Source of the DNA: Trichodesmium sp050015995
GTDB lineage: Bacteria; Cyanobacteriota; Cyanobacteriia; Cyanobacteriales; Microcoleaceae
Reading direction: 5' to 3'
Length of the DNA: 64,000 nucleotides
Assembly (NCBI RefSeq): GCF_050015995.1
Contig: NZ_JBNHEP010000001.1
Location: forward strand, 8,625-72,624
Positions 36,768 through 45,767 of this stretch are shown piece by piece. The notes beneath the pieces are model-generated. The model searched no databases. It was not told the DNA's origin and saw only the letters and a program-made list of their open reading frames with translations. Each line of letters starts with the position of its first letter. Position 1 is the first letter of the stretch. A program made the translations under genes and the position numbers.

Positions 36768-37364
36768 ATGCCTTATAGTAAATTTAACTTAGATGAACTA
36801 CTAACAAACTTTAATCTAAACCTAGTCGAAATTCAGGGTAAATTCAACAACTTACCTGAAGTTGTACCTAGTAAAATACTACAAGAACTTTTCAAAGACT
36901 ATATACCTTTAGCAGTTGCTATAGGTTCAGAAAAAGCCCGTTCCGAATTAATTGTTGCCCCGATTTTAGTAGAAATAAAGAAACAACTAAATCATCAAAT
37001 TAGCATTTTTTCAGGAATAGAATTTAACGTTAATCCCCACCAAGGTTTAAACGGTTTTTGTGATTTTATTATTAGTCGTTCCACAAGACAACTTGTCATC
37101 GAAGCACCGGTTGTTGCCTTAGTAGAAGCAAAAAACGATAATCTGAAATCTGGTTTTTCTCAATGTATTGCAGAAATGCTAGCTGCTCAAATTTTTAATC
37201 AAAGAAAAGGTAATAATATTAATAAAATTTATGGTGTTGTTACCACAGGAACAGTTTGGCAATTTTTAGAGCTAGAATCTGAAACTATAATTGTAGATTT
37301 AGAAGAATATTCTATAAATAATTTATCGAAAATATTCGGTATTTTAATTAGTTTAGTTAGCTAG
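36768..37364 (+). CDS. PD-(D/E)XK nuclease-like protein, paralogue B
   Basis: 198 residues, AAAGGA about 10 bases before the ATG. A paralogue of the protein at 13373-13978, aligned nearly end to end: VAIGSEKARSELI, QISIFSGIEFNV, GLNGFCDFII (Asp), VVALVEAKNDNLKSGF (ExK), QCIAEMLAAQIFNQ, KIYGVVTTGTVWQFLELE. The acids and the Gln of a PD-(D/E)XK-type site are kept in both copies. Unlike copy A it has no membrane-protein partner. Function unknown; spread of this family in cyanobacteria suggests a nuclease-fold protein of accessory DNA. Confidence 0.65.
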   Translation: MPYSKFNLDELLTNFNLNLVEIQGKFNNLPEVVPSKILQELFKDYIPLAVAIGSEKARSELIVAPILVEIKKQLNHQISIFSGIEFNVNPHQGLNGFCDFIISRSTRQLVIEAPVVALVEAKNDNLKSGFSQCIAEMLAAQIFNQRKGNNINKIYGVVTTGTVWQFLELESETIIVDLEEYSINNLSKIFGILISLVS

Positions 37365-37768
37365 ATATTCTGTCACAGAAATCAGGAGTCAGGAGTCAGA
37401 ATGAAAGAAGAAAGTAGGGACAGGTTCAACCAAAAACATTGACATTGACCGATAAGTTAAATAAACCCGCCCTGTCCAGGATAGGCGTCTTTGGTTTGTA
37501 GTATTGCTCTAGCCCAATAATAGATAGATATTGCTCAAGCCCTACTACGAGCTTTAATTAACTACGATAACCAGACATGATTAAATAGGGGGCTGGTTCT
37601 ATCAAAAACATTGATATTTCCCCAGAAATTAAATAAACCCACACATATCTTTCGGGACGGGTAATCATCATGGGGCGGGTTTAGCAACATCTTTGACATC
37701 AGCACGATGTTCTCCTCAAAACCCTCCCCTATTGTCATTCTAACTCCTGACTCCTCTTACCTACGAAT
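37365..37768. repeat. Repeat spacer
   Basis: About 37495-37555 holds GTAGTATTGCTCTAGCCC and GCCCTACTAC, related to the TTTAGCCC hairpins elsewhere. About 37405-37480 and 37588-37690 hold two related units, each with an ACATTGAC/ACATTGATATT and AAATAAACCC block, related to 20335-20400. No gene. Confidence 0.45.
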
Positions 37769-39193
37769 CTACTGCAACCAACCGCTCCAAGGACTAACTT
37801 CAAGTACCCCTGTTGGTGTCATCACTACCCGGAATATTCCAAAAGACTTTTTCTGACTCGTAACTTCAGAATTAGCACTATCTAACAATTTTGGTAAAGG
37901 AGTTTGTTGAACATAATCTCTAGCAGGTTGATTCATCGGTTCTAAACTGATAATGACACCATCAACATCAACTTTCATCTGAAATAGTAAATCCTCATAC
38001 CAACTTGGAGTCTGTTGCCAACTTTGGTCAATTTGGTCATATAACTTTTGGTTTAACTCCTCTAACCTAACTCTATCAGTAATCTCCGAGATTACAGCTA
38101 TATCTGCTTCTTTCTTAACAACAGATGGGAGAGTAGCATTCTGTAACTGTTTATCACTCAAACTTGATACAGGCCACAATTTAATAGTACCATCAGCACT
38201 GCCACTGGCAAGAGTTTCACCATTTGGGTTAAACTTTAAAGACCAAACAGCTTTAGAATGATTCGTAAACGTTTTCAGTAACTCTTCTGTATTCACCTCC
38301 CACAGATGAATTTTTCTGTCGTAACTACTACTAGCTAGAGTTTTACTATCAGGACTAAAAGCAACAGATAAAACTGCTTTGTCATGTCCTTCTAAAGTAG
38401 ATAAAAGTTGACCTTTTTCTATCTGCCATAACTTAACTTTCTGGTCTTGACTCCCACTAGCAAGCATTTTGCCATCAGGACTAAAAGCGATCGCCCAAAT
38501 TGTGTTTGTATGTGCTGCAAAGGAGTGGAGTTTTTTACCTGTATTCAATTGCCAGGTTTTGATTTGACCTTTTTTACACGCGCTAGCAAGCATTTTGCCA
38601 TCAGGACTGAAAGCTAGAGCATTTATAGGTTCTGGATGTTGAATTGTCATCTTAACAGAACCAGTTTTGAGATTCCATACCTTCATCATACCATCATAAC
38701 TACCACTTGCCAGAGTCTGACCATCAGGACTCATTGCTATAGCTTTCACATCATCGGTATGACCTTCAAGAGTCTGAATGAGATTTCCATTTCTGAGATC
38801 CCAAAGTTTAATGCGGTTATCCCAACTACCACTAGCAATAATTTTTCCATCAGGACTCATAACAAGAGATTCGATCGCATCTGAATGAGCATTGATAGTA
38901 CGAACTAATTTACCATTAGTTAAATTCCAAATCTTAATTTTACCATCATAGCTACTGCTTGCTAGAGTTTTTCCATCAGCACTAATGGTAACTGCATATA
39001 CCCATGCTTGATGTCCTGAAAGAGTCAGAGAGGGTAGAATTTTTTGTTCTGATGTCCGAATATATTTATTAGTTGATGTTGATAGCGATCGCCACGACCA
39101 CAGTCCGCTAATAGTTGCTAAAGTAGTTGCTGCTATGACTGTAGAATATTTCCAACGGTTGGGTTGAGCGAGCATAAATTTGAATCCTGCCAT
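37769..39193 (-). CDS. Membrane-anchored WD40 repeat protein
   Basis: 474 residues from the ATG at 39193 (MAGFKFMLAQPNRW); an upstream GTG at 39259 would add 22 residues and cannot be ruled out. A hydrophobic segment (STVIAATTLATISGLWSW) near residues 17-34 anchors the protein. Seven WD40 units of about 42 residues follow, each ending in IKIWNL/IKLWDL-type strands with SPDGKxLASGSxD turns, enough for one seven-bladed propeller. The last 120 residues form a separate domain (YDQIDQSWQQTPSWYEDLLFQMKVDVDG, LLDSANSEV, GIFRVVMTPTG) found after propellers in other cyanobacterial proteins. Likely a scaffold at the membrane; partners unknown. Confidence 0.85.
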   Translation of the reverse strand: MAGFKFMLAQPNRWKYSTVIAATTLATISGLWSWRSLSTSTNKYIRTSEQKILPSLTLSGHQAWVYAVTISADGKTLASSSYDGKIKIWNLTNGKLVRTINAHSDAIESLVMSPDGKIIASGSWDNRIKLWDLRNGNLIQTLEGHTDDVKAIAMSPDGQTLASGSYDGMMKVWNLKTGSVKMTIQHPEPINALAFSPDGKMLASACKKGQIKTWQLNTGKKLHSFAAHTNTIWAIAFSPDGKMLASGSQDQKVKLWQIEKGQLLSTLEGHDKAVLSVAFSPDSKTLASSSYDRKIHLWEVNTEELLKTFTNHSKAVWSLKFNPNGETLASGSADGTIKLWPVSSLSDKQLQNATLPSVVKKEADIAVISEITDRVRLEELNQKLYDQIDQSWQQTPSWYEDLLFQMKVDVDGVIISLEPMNQPARDYVQQTPLPKLLDSANSEVTSQKKSFGIFRVVMTPTGVLEVSPWSGWLQ

Positions 39194-39496
39194 TATACCA
39201 TTAATTATTAGTTGTTCGAAAAATTTCAGATTACTTTTTACTATTAATTTAATTTGCACCCTTTAGTTTTGACTAATTAAAAAAATCAGATTACTGTTTA
39301 CCAATGGATAATTGATAATTAATCAATTCGGTTTAAAGCCTATCCTAATAATTAATAATTAATAATTGATCATTAGATAGCGTTTTCATTATTTATTGTT
39401 CATTATCAATTAGTAAGATTTTCTTATATTCAATTCCCTTAGGGTTTTAACCAGAAGTAATTATCCATTATCCATGATCCATTAATGAATATCTAT

Positions 39497-40021
39497 CTAA
39501 CTTGTACCCTTAGTTTTTGCCAATTTTTTTCTGCGCTCTAGAAATTTTCTAATAATAAATAAAACTGTTATACCTGTGATTCCCAGCATTGCTAATGGGG
39601 TAAGATAGCTCCAATGACCCCACATTTTATCTATGACGTGCCAAACTAAGAGAAACATTGCTAAATAAGTCAGTTCATGTAATTTCTTCCAATTTTTTTT
39701 CATTTTTTTAATACTCCAATCATTAGAAGTGATTGTTAGTAGTGTAAAAATAATGAAAGTCACAACTCCTTGTACATATATCCAATATGTTTGAATATCA
39801 AAAAAATCAAAGTTTCTCTTGAGAACTAGCAAAACTCCATGACCAAGGGCAAATAGAAAAGCAATTACACCTATTTGACGACGATACTTCAGTAACAATT
39901 TAGGAATTTCCGTCTTTTTTGTGCTGGGAAAAACAATTCTGAGAATTGTGGGTAGTAAAGTTATGATATAGCATACTAATGCCAATAAACCTAAGTAGTT
40001 TGCAACTGGTGCTGTATCCAA
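39497..40021 (-). CDS. Ferric-reductase-like transmembrane protein
   Basis: 174 residues, TTG start with GGAGAGA about 8 bases upstream. Four to five membrane helices: residues 10-30, 50-70 (with His in FALGHGVLL), 82-100, 114-130 (LHELTYLAMFLLVWHVID, two His) and 138-160. The spaced His residues fit haem ligands of the ferric reductase/MsrQ-like membrane domain. No flavin or NAD domain follows, so electrons would have to come from another protein. Possible role: haem-based electron transfer in the membrane. MsrQ partner MsrP is not seen nearby. Intact. Confidence 0.75.
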   Translation of the reverse strand: MDTAPVANYLGLLALVCYIITLLPTILRIVFPSTKKTEIPKLLLKYRRQIGVIAFLFALGHGVLLVLKRNFDFFDIQTYWIYVQGVVTFIIFTLLTITSNDWSIKKMKKNWKKLHELTYLAMFLLVWHVIDKMWGHWSYLTPLAMLGITGITVLFIIRKFLERRKKLAKTKGTS

Positions 40022-41955
40022 AATAGTCTCTCCTTTAGTTACTAAATTTTCTTTAACCGATAATTTTTTTTCTCATTCATATAACTACTTACAGTAGTTA
40101 TTTTTCTCTAATTACTGTACGCTCAAATTAAGATCTTTTTTTATGACTTAAATCAGTGGAATTACTAGGCTCAATTATTACGTCTAATCTAGAAGATATT
40201 ACTTGAAAATTTGGGGAAAAATTTATATTTTTGATGCTAGTTATTGATGACTAAATTCAATAATTATCCAGAAACTAATAGCAGTGTAAAGATTCTGAAA
40301 CTTATTACTTCTTGTATATATTTACGAAATATAGAACCTTAATTCCGGATCATTACTGAGGATAAAATTAAACAGATAAATAATCTCTAAGTTTGATTCA
40401 GGATACTTAGACGTTCAGTTGATATTTTCATTCCCTGAAGTGACACGGTTGTGTAAGTCTTAATTTCAGAGTAATTACATAGAAGTAGCAATATTTATCA
40501 GTAAATACTTTTCATTGTCTGGAGATAAAGTTAAAAATTACTACTTGTTTACTACTGTCAAATTGCTTTGGGATGTACCCATCAATTTTAGCCATTACCT
40601 AACTCCTGATAATTTTCAGCTAAGAGTTTGTTTTGTTGTCTAAACTGATATATTTCTGAGTTTTCAGACGTTATGCAATTTGTCAAACTGGAAGCAAATA
40701 ATTTTAATCAAGGTCAAGTACCTGTGCAAAATTAATTTAATATTTGTCAGTAGGGAACAGAGTCTCTGCAACTTCCCTTTCTCAGAGAGGAGGTAGGGAA
40801 CAGGGAGTAAAAAATATAGTTGTGTACTTGAGAAGTAGGTCTAAAAATAATTTTGCCTACCTACTTAACCTAGTCATCAAATATACTATTAATTTTGCTT
40901 GTCTAATTATATTTACATAGTAGTGTTGGTGGATCTGGAAAAAGAATCTTGGCTCTGTCTTCTCCATGAATACCAAGCAACTATTTGACATCTTCACAGG
41001 TTAAAACACCCTGAATTCTATAGTTTATCTACCACAAAAGGGATAAATCAGCTTATGCTTTCAGCCTCTCAACATACTCCTAGACTGCTTGGGTAGATAT
41101 TAATCTAGCTGGTTTTTCTCTCACCATTTTTTGAGGTAGTTTTCCGAGTGGTTTTACTGTGTCGGTATTGGAGCAATAAATTACTGCTTTGCTTTAGCTG
41201 TCTGCTTCCTTTTCCTGGGGAATGCTGCGCAAACAGCCGTCGAGCAAAGGGAAATCTCATCTCTGTCTGTTGTCTGTCGGAATCTCACCGAGTTTCACCA
41301 GGGGTCATTTGGTAGCGACCAACCTTCTAATAGTCGTAATTCCAATTATAGTAGACTTTTACTGGGGATTGCAACCTGGGAGTCGTCATTCAACCAGAGG
41401 ATTAATCCACCTTTTTTTATGGGTAGTGGACTGTTTCACCTAAAATAGTGCATTAGCTTTTCGAACTAAATTCTTGCTATAGATAGATTACAGCATTTTC
41501 CTAAAGCAACATTTAAGATCAAACAGTCCAGTAGTGGTGTACAAGTAGTGGTTTACAAGTAGTGATTTTTTGAAAAAATCAAGTAGACCAGGAAATACTT
41601 CCTTTAAAAGGAGGGAATTTGCAGTATTTTCTGTTCCCTATTCCTTGTTAAGTGTTCCCTGTTTCCTACTATCTGTTCCCTACTCCCTCAATAAATCACT
41701 ACATCTACAGGACTACTTTTTGACGTTTATCTATCTGGCGATCGCCCTGCTTTTGTTTTATTACATAATATTTAATTATATCACAAAATATTAAATGAGT
41801 AAAAAATGGTAGAATTTAGGATTGATTTGATAAATATTTGTTACAAATGAGTCCCTAAAAGCCTCCATTAGTAAAGATTTATAATAGCTTGAATTTTACT
41901 AAATGGTATAATATATTTTTATTAATTATTATAGAATTATTCAGAAATAAAAAAT
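40022..41955. other. Long gene-poor region before the GRRM locus
   Basis: 1.9 kb with no supported gene. 40022-41030 is AT-rich with no motif I recognise. About 41040-41440 is richer in G/C and contains a palindromic GGTCATTTGGTAGCGACC; it may be a decayed element, but no protein match is readable. The element at about 41531-41717 shares its ends with 2733-2821. At 41907-41912 a TATAAT box lies 44 bases before the ATG of the GrrP-type gene and may be the -10 of the GRRM operon; no convincing -35 is seen. Confidence 0.4.
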
Positions 41956-42870
41956 ATGATCGGACAAAAATTAATTGGAATTATCAGTCTAATCGTAACA
42001 ATTTTTTCTACAGTTCCTGCTAGGGCTGAAACAGTTATGGAAAAAGTAGCCAGAACAGGAGTTTTGACTATCAGTACCAGAAGCGATTTAATACCATATT
42101 CTTACATTAATGAAGAAGGGGAATTAGTCGGTTATTCAATCGATTTGCTCAATCTTGTTCAAGAAGAATTAGAGCAACGACTTGGTAAAGATATTATTAT
42201 TCAAGTTGTGATAGAAGAAAAAATTTCAGAACGAATTCCTAAACTTAGAAGTGGAGAATTTGATATTGCTTGTGATACATCATTTACTTGGGAAAGAGAT
42301 AGATTTGTAGATTTTTCTACTAGCTATGCTGTTTCAGGTATCCGTTTATTAGTAAATTCTGAAAGTAATCTAGCATCTCCAGAATCTTTAGCTAACAAAC
42401 GTATTGGTACTGCACCAAATAATCCTGGAGCAGCAACAATAAAAACAATTCAACCCCAAGCTAATTTGGTAAGTGTTAACAGTGTTGAAGAAGGATTAAA
42501 TGCTTTAGAACAAGGAAAAGTTGATGCTCTAGCAGGAGATACTGTTATTCTTTATGCAATTAGAGAAGAGCTAGGTAAGGATTCTTATAAACTTGTACCA
42601 GAACAACCTTATGCAAGATACGGAGTAGCTTGTATGGTTGCTGAAAATAATTCTACTTTCCTCAATTTAGTTAACTATTCAATTATCAAAATGATGCAAG
42701 GCTACCTAGTAGGAGAAAATCGTTTTGAAGAAATGGTTAATCAGTGGTTTGGTCCGGAAGGAATCATCAATATAGACCCGACAATTATCAGTAAATTTTT
42801 TGAAAATGTTATGATTACTAAAGAACAAGTTCCTCTTGACCAAACTGAGTCTAACGCTATTACTAAATAA
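41956..42870 (+). CDS. grrP: GrrP-type substrate-binding-like protein of the GRRM system
   Basis: 304 residues. Signal peptide at 1-24 (hydrophobic core, ARA before AET). The mature part is a family 3 amino-acid-type solute-binding protein: LTISTRSDLIPYSYINEEGELVGYSIDL (read in two parts), GEFDIACDTSFTWERDRFVDFS, ANKRIGTAPNNPGAATI, VDALAGDTVILY. No ABC permease or ATPase is nearby. Instead three glycine-rich precursor genes and a radical SAM gene follow, the setting of the orphan binding protein GrrP in cyanobacterial GRRM loci. It may bind or deliver the modified peptide or sense a ligand in the periplasm; this is inference. The first precursor starts 28 bases after its stop, so one transcript is likely. 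Confidence 0.85.
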   Translation: MIGQKLIGIISLIVTIFSTVPARAETVMEKVARTGVLTISTRSDLIPYSYINEEGELVGYSIDLLNLVQEELEQRLGKDIIIQVVIEEKISERIPKLRSGEFDIACDTSFTWERDRFVDFSTSYAVSGIRLLVNSESNLASPESLANKRIGTAPNNPGAATIKTIQPQANLVSVNSVEEGLNALEQGKVDALAGDTVILYAIREELGKDSYKLVPEQPYARYGVACMVAENNSTFLNLVNYSIIKMMQGYLVGENRFEEMVNQWFGPEGIINIDPTIISKFFENVMITKEQVPLDQTESNAITK

Positions 42871-42898
42871 TTCTATTTGAATTTCAGGAGAAAACTTG

Positions 42899-43309
42899 GT
42901 GAAACTTTCTACAAAAAGTAGTTGGGTAGGCTTTTTACTTGCTTTATATACACTGAATATTCCCATAGCTAATGCTATAGAAAATATCTCACTTCAGCCA
43001 ACATTTGAAAACTGCATAAATAGAATTACACAAACTATTAGACAAAAAGAAGAACAACTTCAAAATTAATCAAATGTCGAACCAGACCCTATAGCATTAG
43101 GTTGGGGTGATGGTAGAAATCGAAATTGGGTTAATGGTAATCGTGTTAATTGGAAAGATGGTCATGGCGGTAGTTTTACTAATGTAAATCCTTGGCGCAA
43201 TGGTTGGAGTGATTTGGGTGGTTTTTATAACTATTCTGGTGGCTTTAATAACTCTCGTCCCGGTGTAAGTTGGAGCAATGGCAACAATTTTTCTAATTAT
43301 CGTAGATGA
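42899..43309 (+). pseudogene. grrA: grrA-type precursor 1, stop codon between leader and core
   Basis: GTG at 42899 follows CAGGAG by 8 bases. The first 56 codons give a leader like those of the next two genes (SSWVGFLLALYTLNIPIANA, then QTIRQKEEQLQN). A TAA at 43067-43069 then stops translation. The same frame goes on as SNVEPDPIALGWGDG and a glycine-rich core ending NYRR at 43309, with six Trp-x-Asn/Asp units (WGD, WVN, WKD, WRN, WSD, WSN). Intact relatives have sense codons at this place (TSNIEP, QNLEP). So the core can be made only by readthrough or reinitiation, or the gene is dead. The extra C-terminal part (GGFNNSRPGVSWSNGNN) is not in the other two. Confidence 0.85.
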
Positions 43310-43342
43310 AAATTAAATTCAGTTTTTACAGGAAAAAATGTA

Positions 43343-43738
43343 ATGAAAATTTATAAAAAAAGTAGTTGGTTAGGATTTTTACTTGCTTTATCTACCCTAA
43401 ATATTCCCACAGCTAATGCCACAGAAAATAATTCACTTCAACCAACAGTTGAAAATCGCATAAATAGAATTACGGCAACTCTTAAACAAAAAGAAGAACA
43501 ACTTCAAAACATACAAAATCTTGAACCAAATCGCCTTGCCATTGGTTGGGGTGATGGTAAAAAAGGTAGAGGTTGGATTAATGGTAGAGGTCGTAGAGGT
43601 TGGGGTAATGGTAAAAATAGAGGTTGGATTAATGGTAATCGTGGTGGTTGGATTGATGGTAGAGGAGGTAGTTTTGTTAATGCCAACCCCTGGCGTAATG
43701 GTTGGAGCGATCGTGGTGGTTTTTACAACCGCCGATAA
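43343..43738 (+). CDS. grrA: GrrA/OscA-type radical-SAM-modified RiPP precursor 2
   Basis: 131 residues. Leader: Sec-like signal to about residue 26 (SSWLGFLLALSTLNIPTANA), then a helical recognition-like segment with VENRINRITATLKQKEEQL. The core starts after RLAIG and is made of Gly, Arg, Trp and Asn: Trp at 69, 78, 87, 95, 103, 117 and 121, each followed two residues later by Asn or Asp (WGD, WIN, WGN, WIN, WID, WRN, WSD). The end is GGFYNRR. Such Trp-x-Asn/Asp units are substrates for three-residue cyclophane formation by GrrM/OscB-type enzymes. AGGA lies before the ATG; the gene lies 33 bases after precursor 1 and 44 before precursor 3. Confidence 0.92.
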   Translation: MKIYKKSSWLGFLLALSTLNIPTANATENNSLQPTVENRINRITATLKQKEEQLQNIQNLEPNRLAIGWGDGKKGRGWINGRGRRGWGNGKNRGWINGNRGGWIDGRGGSFVNANPWRNGWSDRGGFYNRR

Positions 43739-43782
43739 TAATTTAGATGTAGTTTTTAGGCAAAATTTCTAGGAAAATAAAT

Positions 43783-44232
43783 ATGATAAAAATTTATACA
43801 AAAAGTAGTTGGGTTAGTTTTTTATTGGCTTTATCTGCACTGAATATTCCCATAGCTAATGCTACAGAAAATTACCCACTTCAGCCAACAGTTGAAAATC
43901 GGATGAATAGAATTACACAAACTATTAGACAAAAAGAAGAACAAGTTCAAGAAACATCAAATATTGAACCAGATCGCCTTGCCATTGGTTGGCGTGATGG
44001 TAAAAAAGGTAGAGGTTGGGTAAATATTGGTCGTAGTGGTTGGAAAAATGGTAGAAAAGGTAGAGGTTGGGTAAATATTAGTAGACCAAGGTGGGGTGAT
44101 GGTCGTCGTGGTGGGTGGGTTAATGGTCGTCGTGGTGGTTGGGTTGATGGTAGAGGAGGTAGTTTTGCTAATGTAAACCCCTGGCGCAATGGTTGGCGTG
44201 ATGCTGGTGGCTTTTATAATTATCGTCGATAA
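43783..44232 (+). CDS. grrA: GrrA/OscA-type radical-SAM-modified RiPP precursor 3
   Basis: 149 residues, the longest core of the three. The leader (to about residue 68) closely follows precursor 2 (SSWVSFLLALSALNIPIANA, VENRMNRITQTIRQKEEQV, RLAIG). The core holds nine Trp-x-Asn/Asp units with Trp at 70, 79, 87, 96, 104, 112, 120, 134 and 138 (WRD, WVN, WKN, WVN, WGD, WVN, WVD, WRN, WRD), then GGFYNYRR. The middle repeats as blocks GKKGRGWVN and GRKGRGWVN, which points to unit duplication. AGGA lies about 9 bases before the ATG. The radical SAM gene follows after a 338-base spacer. Confidence 0.92.
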   Translation: MIKIYTKSSWVSFLLALSALNIPIANATENYPLQPTVENRMNRITQTIRQKEEQVQETSNIEPDRLAIGWRDGKKGRGWVNIGRSGWKNGRKGRGWVNISRPRWGDGRRGGWVNGRRGGWVDGRGGSFANVNPWRNGWRDAGGFYNYRR

Positions 44233-44570
44233 TTTCATAGCAATTATAGTGCTACGCGCAAGTCAACAGTCAAAAGTAATCTGTGAATGAGTTTGAGCAT
44301 TTATAAATGTCCGCGTCCTATTTGCGTAGTGCTATAGCACTCAGCCACAAGCTGTCATTTGAGTTATTAGTTATCAATTGTCAGCTTTTTTTATTTCTCT
44401 CGTAGATATTTTAAGGTTATAGAATTTATCTTAAAATTCAATGTTTGAGCCAAAAGATAACAGGTAAAAATAAAAGTTGATCCAGAGTTTTTGGATTGAA
44501 TATAGAAAAGCTGATCGTTATTTCTCATAATTTTAATAATTCTGATTTTAATTTAGTTAGTATAAAAAAA

Positions 44571-45767
44571 ATGAACACCATTCAATTTAATCCTACTACT
44601 ACAGAACTTAATCCCGATATTGACTACTGCAAATTTGGTCCGATTTCTTTAGTTGTAATTCAACCTACCTCTTTCTGCAATCTTGACTGTGATTATTGTT
44701 ATCTTCCCCATCGTCAACTAAAAAATAGATTATCTCTAAATTTAATCGAACCAATTTTTCAAATAATTTATACCAGTAGTTTTTTAGGTTGTGATTTTAC
44801 AGTTTGTTGGCACGCTGGAGAACCTCTAGCTGTACCAACTTCCTTTTATGAGTCTGCCTTTGAAATTATTAATCAAGCCGACAAAAAATATAATACTCAA
44901 CCTTGCAAAACATGGCATTCTTTTCAAACCAACGGTACATTAATTAATCAAGCGTGGTGTGATTTTTTTAAACAACATCCTGTTCATGTTGGAGTGAGTA
45001 TAGACGGACCAGATTTTATCCATAATATTCATCGTAAAACTCGTACAGGTTTAGGTAGTCATGCCAGCACAATGCGCGGTATTTCTTATTTACAAAAAAA
45101 TGAGATTGATTTGAGTGTAATTGCTGTTATTACTGAAGATTCTTTAGATTATCCTGATGAAATATTTAACTTTTTCTGGGAAAATAGCATTACTGATGTT
45201 GGATTTAATATGGAAGAAACAGAAGGAGTTCATCAGTCTTCATCTTTAGATAAATTAGGTATAGAAAAACGTTACCGAGATTTTATTAAAAGATTTTGGG
45301 ATTTGACAGCTAAAACAGAAGGTGAATTTAAAGTCCGTGAATTTGAGTCAATTTGTAATTTAATTTATGATGATGAGCGCCTAGAAAATACCGACATGAA
45401 TAAACCTTTTGTAATTGTCAGTATTGATAATCAGGGTAATTTTTCTACCTTCGATCCAGAATTATTATCTGTAAAAACAGAAAGTTATGGAGACTTTATT
45501 TTAGGTAACGTTTTACAAGATACATTTGAGTCAGTTATCCAGACAGAAAAATTTCAGAAAATTTATCAAGACATGACTGCCGGAGTGGAAAAATGTCAGC
45601 AAAATTGTCAATATTTTGGTGTTTGTGGTGGAGGAGCAGGCAGTAATAAATATTGGGAAAATGGCACATTTAATTCCACAGAAACCACCGCTTGTAAATA
45701 TCGGATTAAAGTAATTACTGACCTAGTATTAGATGAGTTAGAAAATTCTTTAGGTATTTCCGGATAA
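44571..45767 (+). CDS. grrM: GrrM/OscB-type radical SAM/SPASM peptide maturase
   Basis: 398 residues from the ATG at 44571; a TTG at 44496 would add 25 residues that look unlike the family and has no better ribosome site. The radical SAM cluster motif is CNLDCDYCY with Cys36, Cys40 and Cys43. WHAGEPLAVP, TNGTLIN and GVSIDGPDFIHN are the following barrel motifs. The C-terminal SPASM domain has CQQNCQYFGVCGGG and a final Cys in TTACKYR, binding extra clusters. This enzyme class joins an aromatic ring carbon to the beta carbon of a residue two positions on, making three-residue cyclophanes; the three precursors upstream supply matching motifs. It acts in the cytoplasm before leader removal and export. 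Intact. Confidence 0.93.
   Translation: MNTIQFNPTTTELNPDIDYCKFGPISLVVIQPTSFCNLDCDYCYLPHRQLKNRLSLNLIEPIFQIIYTSSFLGCDFTVCWHAGEPLAVPTSFYESAFEIINQADKKYNTQPCKTWHSFQTNGTLINQAWCDFFKQHPVHVGVSIDGPDFIHNIHRKTRTGLGSHASTMRGISYLQKNEIDLSVIAVITEDSLDYPDEIFNFFWENSITDVGFNMEETEGVHQSSSLDKLGIEKRYRDFIKRFWDLTAKTEGEFKVREFESICNLIYDDERLENTDMNKPFVIVSIDNQGNFSTFDPELLSVKTESYGDFILGNVLQDTFESVIQTEKFQKIYQDMTAGVEKCQQNCQYFGVCGGGAGSNKYWENGTFNSTETTACKYRIKVITDLVLDELENSLGISG

Noticed and set aside
41222..41443. 73-residue open frame and a GGTGAGATTCCGACAG-like stretch on the minus strand that recalls a cobalamin riboswitch
   Set aside because: The other conserved blocks of the cobalamin riboswitch are not found and no B12-related gene is near; the open frame shows no family features.
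43504..44238. Pro-rich and Thr-rich open frames opposite the precursor genes
   Set aside because: They are complements of the Gly/Trp/Asn-rich cores; repeats of the sense strand explain them fully.
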